Origin: Burkholderiaceae bacterium
Lineage (GTDB): Bacteria; Pseudomonadota; Gammaproteobacteria; Burkholderiales; Burkholderiaceae
Length of the DNA: 44,914 nt
Direction of reading: 5' to 3'
Assembly (NCBI GenBank): GCA_947380285.1
Contig: CANCQD010000004.1
Coordinates: forward strand, 1 to 44,914
Below the pieces are notes generated by a model. It made no database searches. It had not been told where the DNA came from and saw only the letters and a program-made list of their open reading frames with translations. Positions 42,972 to 44,914 of this stretch are shown here, in pieces. A program made the position numbers and the translations under genes. Each line of letters starts with the position of its first letter. Within the stretch, counting starts at the first letter, position 1.

Positions 42972-43232
42972 CTATCGCACTGAACTCAGGCATTGATTCT
43001 TCATATCATTTGTTCTGATTGAGTAGCAATATGATTTTTGATTTTTAATTTGTGCAAGACAAAAATTCTTTGAATCATTCTCTCTTATTGAATAGCAATA
43101 AGAATCTTGATTCTTTGACATTGCAAGGCAGTAGTTTTTTTGATCATGATTTTTTATGGAATAGCAGTTAGACGAGTCAGCAAATACCGGGGTTGTTCCT
43201 AATACGAACAGAAGGCAAATCAATAACCTCAT
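42972..43232 (-). CDS. Exported cysteine-rich protein with three internal repeats
   Basis: An 86-residue protein with signal peptide ending ...PVFA before DSSNC. The mature part is three near-identical units of about 22 residues: CYSIKNHDQKNYCLAMSKNQ, CYSIRENDSKNFCLAQIKNQ and CYSIRTNDMKNQCLSSVR. Each has two cysteines, 12 residues apart. It is probably a small disulfide-linked repeat protein of the periplasm or exterior. The function is unknown. Confidence 0.7.
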   Translation of the reverse strand: MRLLICLLFVLGTTPVFADSSNCYSIKNHDQKNYCLAMSKNQDSYCYSIRENDSKNFCLAQIKNQKSYCYSIRTNDMKNQCLSSVR

Positions 43233-43357
43233 GGATTAATCCCTATTGTTGTTTTCAACTTTAATAATGAAAATACTAACAGTTATAGATTGCATAAGTT
43301 CTAAAACTGTATCCGAGGGTTTCCAATATGCTTTAGGAGTCTTTTTAGCGAGGTTTT

Positions 43358-44644
43358 TTATGATTTCTCTCCAAAGTCATACGAAATCTTCTTGATTGCT
43401 TCCCTCATTACTTCTAGTGATGCACCTCCGCTATATAACCCGTATGTGATTCTCGGTTTTTCATGACCCACGATATCTGCCGCTAGATTCTCGCCAACGC
43501 CAGCATTTTCCAGAATTGTTGTAAATGTCTTTCTGATTGAATGAAATACATGTCTTGATGAAAACTTTTGCCTTGTCTTTAATCTACCAAAACGCTGACC
43601 AAGTGCATTTGCTCTATCTCCATATTTGTTCTTAGTTAAACTCGATAGTAGATAGTCATCAGTAGAGTCTTCAATCAGTTTTTCAATTCTGTCTTTTATA
43701 TACGGATGAATCGGTATCGTTCTTTCGCCCGCTTCTGTTTTGGCATCAACGATTGTGATGCTTTCTTCTTTAAGATCTATGTCTTTACAAAGTAGGGAGC
43801 AGATTTCTTCAATACGGGCTCCTGTATACATGGCAATCAAAATTAAGTCTGCTAACTTTTGATTTTCATCTAAAGCAATTTTATAAAGACTAACAATTTC
43901 TTTTGGAGAGAAAGGTAGCCAAGATTGTGTTTTATTAACTGATTTTGAGTTTGGTTTATTGCTGATCTTAAATTCAATAGGCACTACAAAAGGGTTTGGT
44001 TCAGTCTGTGGTATCTCTTCAATGAACTGTAGATATTTAAAGAAATTCTTTGATGATCCGATAATTCTAGTTACGGATGATGCTGAGAGCTTACCTTTCT
44101 TGGCGATATGTCTAATCCATAAATCAACACTTTTAGCCGTAATCAATGGTGCTGTAGGAAATTGAGTAGTCATTATTTCAATATCACTTAACATTTGATC
44201 TATATTCTTTTGTGAAAGACCACGATCCTCTTCATGCTTCTTCCAGTTCTTGAGTACATCTTCTAAGTATTGATTTTTTCCAGTTGCTATCTGTTCAAAG
44301 ACTTCTGCATGAATTTCTTTCTTGGCTAAATTAAGTTTTGCTATTTCTTCATCTATAGCGTCTTGAACTAAGTGAGAAGGGGAGGATTTGAGTAATTTAC
44401 GAATATCTTTAGCTGATTGAATGAGTGGATCATCCGATTTTGATCTCGCAGATTCAATTTCTGCTTTCCAACCCATTACATAAACTTGAGCAATCGTTTC
44501 TGCCAGTCTTTTATTATCTGTACCCGTGCTTTTAGAGAACTTTGCTTTCCCAATAATGTATTGAATCTCTTTGGGTACATAGAGCACCGCAAAGTAGGTG
44601 TTGTATCGTTTAACGAGATAAGAAGGTTTTGAGGTCTTGGGCAC
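43358..44644 (-). CDS. Tyrosine integrase of the island (DUF6538-type N-terminus)
   Basis: A 428-residue site-specific recombinase. GTG start at 44644 with AGGA seven bases upstream. The N-terminus (SYLVKRYNTYFAVLYVPKEIQYIIGKAKFSKSTGT) is of the DUF6538 arm-binding type. A SAM-like core-binding domain spans about 140-240, and the catalytic domain has the first Arg in TGARIEEICSL, the Lys in AKTEAGERTIPIH, HSIRKTF as HxxR, then GHEKPRITYGLYSGG with the last His and the Tyr nucleophile. All residues are present, so it should be active. It is transcribed inward from the attR end. Confidence 0.95.
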   Translation of the reverse strand: MPKTSKPSYLVKRYNTYFAVLYVPKEIQYIIGKAKFSKSTGTDNKRLAETIAQVYVMGWKAEIESARSKSDDPLIQSAKDIRKLLKSSPSHLVQDAIDEEIAKLNLAKKEIHAEVFEQIATGKNQYLEDVLKNWKKHEEDRGLSQKNIDQMLSDIEIMTTQFPTAPLITAKSVDLWIRHIAKKGKLSASSVTRIIGSSKNFFKYLQFIEEIPQTEPNPFVVPIEFKISNKPNSKSVNKTQSWLPFSPKEIVSLYKIALDENQKLADLILIAMYTGARIEEICSLLCKDIDLKEESITIVDAKTEAGERTIPIHPYIKDRIEKLIEDSTDDYLLSSLTKNKYGDRANALGQRFGRLKTRQKFSSRHVFHSIRKTFTTILENAGVGENLAADIVGHEKPRITYGLYSGGASLEVMREAIKKISYDFGEKS

Positions 44645-44646
44645 GT

Positions 44647-44664
44647 TTGTTCCTATATGAACAA
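44647..44664. promoter_or_regulatory. Palindromic operator-like site at the integrase start
   Basis: TTGTTCCTATATGAACAA: 6-bp arms TTGTTC/GAACAA around 6 bp. The arms match those of the palindromes at 27504 and 36317. It covers the ribosome site of the integrase, so binding would block integrase expression. Confidence 0.5.
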
Positions 44665-44679
44665 CACTCTAGCATACAT

Positions 44680-44703
44680 TCAACCCATGTTTTCAACCCA
44701 TGT
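44680..44703 (+). repeat. Right arm-type integrase binding sites
   Basis: Two exact copies of TCAACCCATGT (44680-44690 and 44693-44703) with a 2-bp gap, same orientation and gap as the pair at 27469-27492. They lie 58 bp inside the attR core. Confidence 0.78.
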
Positions 44704-44761
44704 TACTTCTTAAGAGTCATATATCTATTGACTTAAAAGGTAGTTTTCATATAATCAGAAG

Positions 44762-44779
44762 ATCTCACCTCTTCCGCCA
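44762..44779 (+). other. attR core: 18-bp repeat of the tRNA-Ser 3' end
   Basis: Exact repeat of 27387-27404, marking the right boundary of the island of about 17.4 kb. The rest of the tRNA gene is absent here. Confidence 0.9.
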
Positions 44780-44843
44780 AATTACTAGGTATTACAAGAG
44801 TTTGTGGCAATACAACAGCCTTGTTACCAAAATCGTTACCAAG

Positions 44844-44864
44844 AACCACCTTCGGGTGGTTTTT
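44844..44864 (+). terminator. Rho-independent terminator to the right of the island
   Basis: AACCACC-TTCG-GGTGGTT, a 7-bp stem with a stable tetraloop, then T-rich sequence. It probably was the original terminator of the tRNA-Ser transcript before insertion of the island. Confidence 0.8.
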
Positions 44865-44914
44865 CTTTATCTGAATCATTAAGCTTAAATTGAGGACTTG
44901 CTGTAATTTTTTAT

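Noticed and set aside
43189..43209. TTGTTCCTAATACGAACAG as a further GTTC...GAAC operator
   Set aside because: It lies within the signal-peptide codons of the repeat protein and one arm is imperfect; chance cannot be excluded.
44680..44703. CRISPR or satellite repeat from the tandem 11-mers
   Set aside because: Only two units per site, and a 2-bp gap is too short for spacers; the match with the other island end fits integrase arm sites.
44700..44882. Plus-strand open frame across attR
   Set aside because: It crosses the recombination junction and a terminator region, and has no coding features.

Overview
The window looks like chromosomal DNA of a free-living betaproteobacterium. The order of the type IV pilus genes, the metabolic genes beside them and the moderate GC content suggest a Burkholderiaceae member such as Polynucleobacter. 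That is an inference from gene content; no marker gene fixes the species. The window divides into a core part (1 to about 27404) and an AT-rich integrated element (about 27405 to 44779). A short stretch of presumed host chromosome follows the element.

Core part. A c-di-GMP turnover enzyme (PAS-GGDEF-EAL, cut by the left edge), a PilZ-domain c-di-GMP receptor and a small exported DUF4124 protein precede a nearly complete type IV pilus locus. In order this holds two pilins, the prepilin peptidase PilD, a PilT-type retraction ATPase, four minor or pseudopilins (FimT/GspH-like, PilV, PilW, PilX), the tip protein PilY1, a PilM-PilN fusion, a PilO-PilP fusion, a short lipoprotein secretin (PilQ), PilB, PilC and an exported lytic transglycosylase. 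A MscS-type channel with a cyclic-nucleotide-binding domain ends this plus-strand run. It meets, tail to tail, a minus-strand operon of pgi, a phosphomannomutase/phosphoglucomutase gene, and an unusual fusion of an NMT1-type solute-binding domain with a UPF0126/TRIC membrane domain. A divergent FAD-dependent oxidoreductase (LhgO-like) and tRNA-Ser(UGA) close the core part.

Integrated element. The 3' end of the tRNA gene is repeated as an 18-bp direct repeat at 44762-44779, next to a tyrosine integrase whose gene points inward. Both ends carry two tandem 11-bp TCAACCCATGT-type sites with a 2-bp gap, as expected of integrase arm sites. The left arm holds a serine recombinase, several lipoproteins, a Sel1-repeat protein, an O-acetylation-type cassette (MBOAT acyltransferase plus two SGNH esterase-like proteins), a second lytic transglycosylase, a phage-like regulator with a strong promoter and a long leader, a structured noncoding stretch, a ribbon-helix-helix gene with an overlapping 58-codon partner, two acidic proteins and a HEPN-like protein. 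The right arm, on the minus strand, holds small exported or membrane proteins alternating with one intact and three decayed copies of a small gene. Each of the upper three copies ends in a 4-bp overlap with the next gene.

Most notable points: the two-protein PilMN/PilOP alignment complex, the NMT1-TRIC fusion, the alternating small-gene array, the shared C-terminal domain found at both ends of the island, and a set of related GTTC...GAAC palindromes at island promoters.
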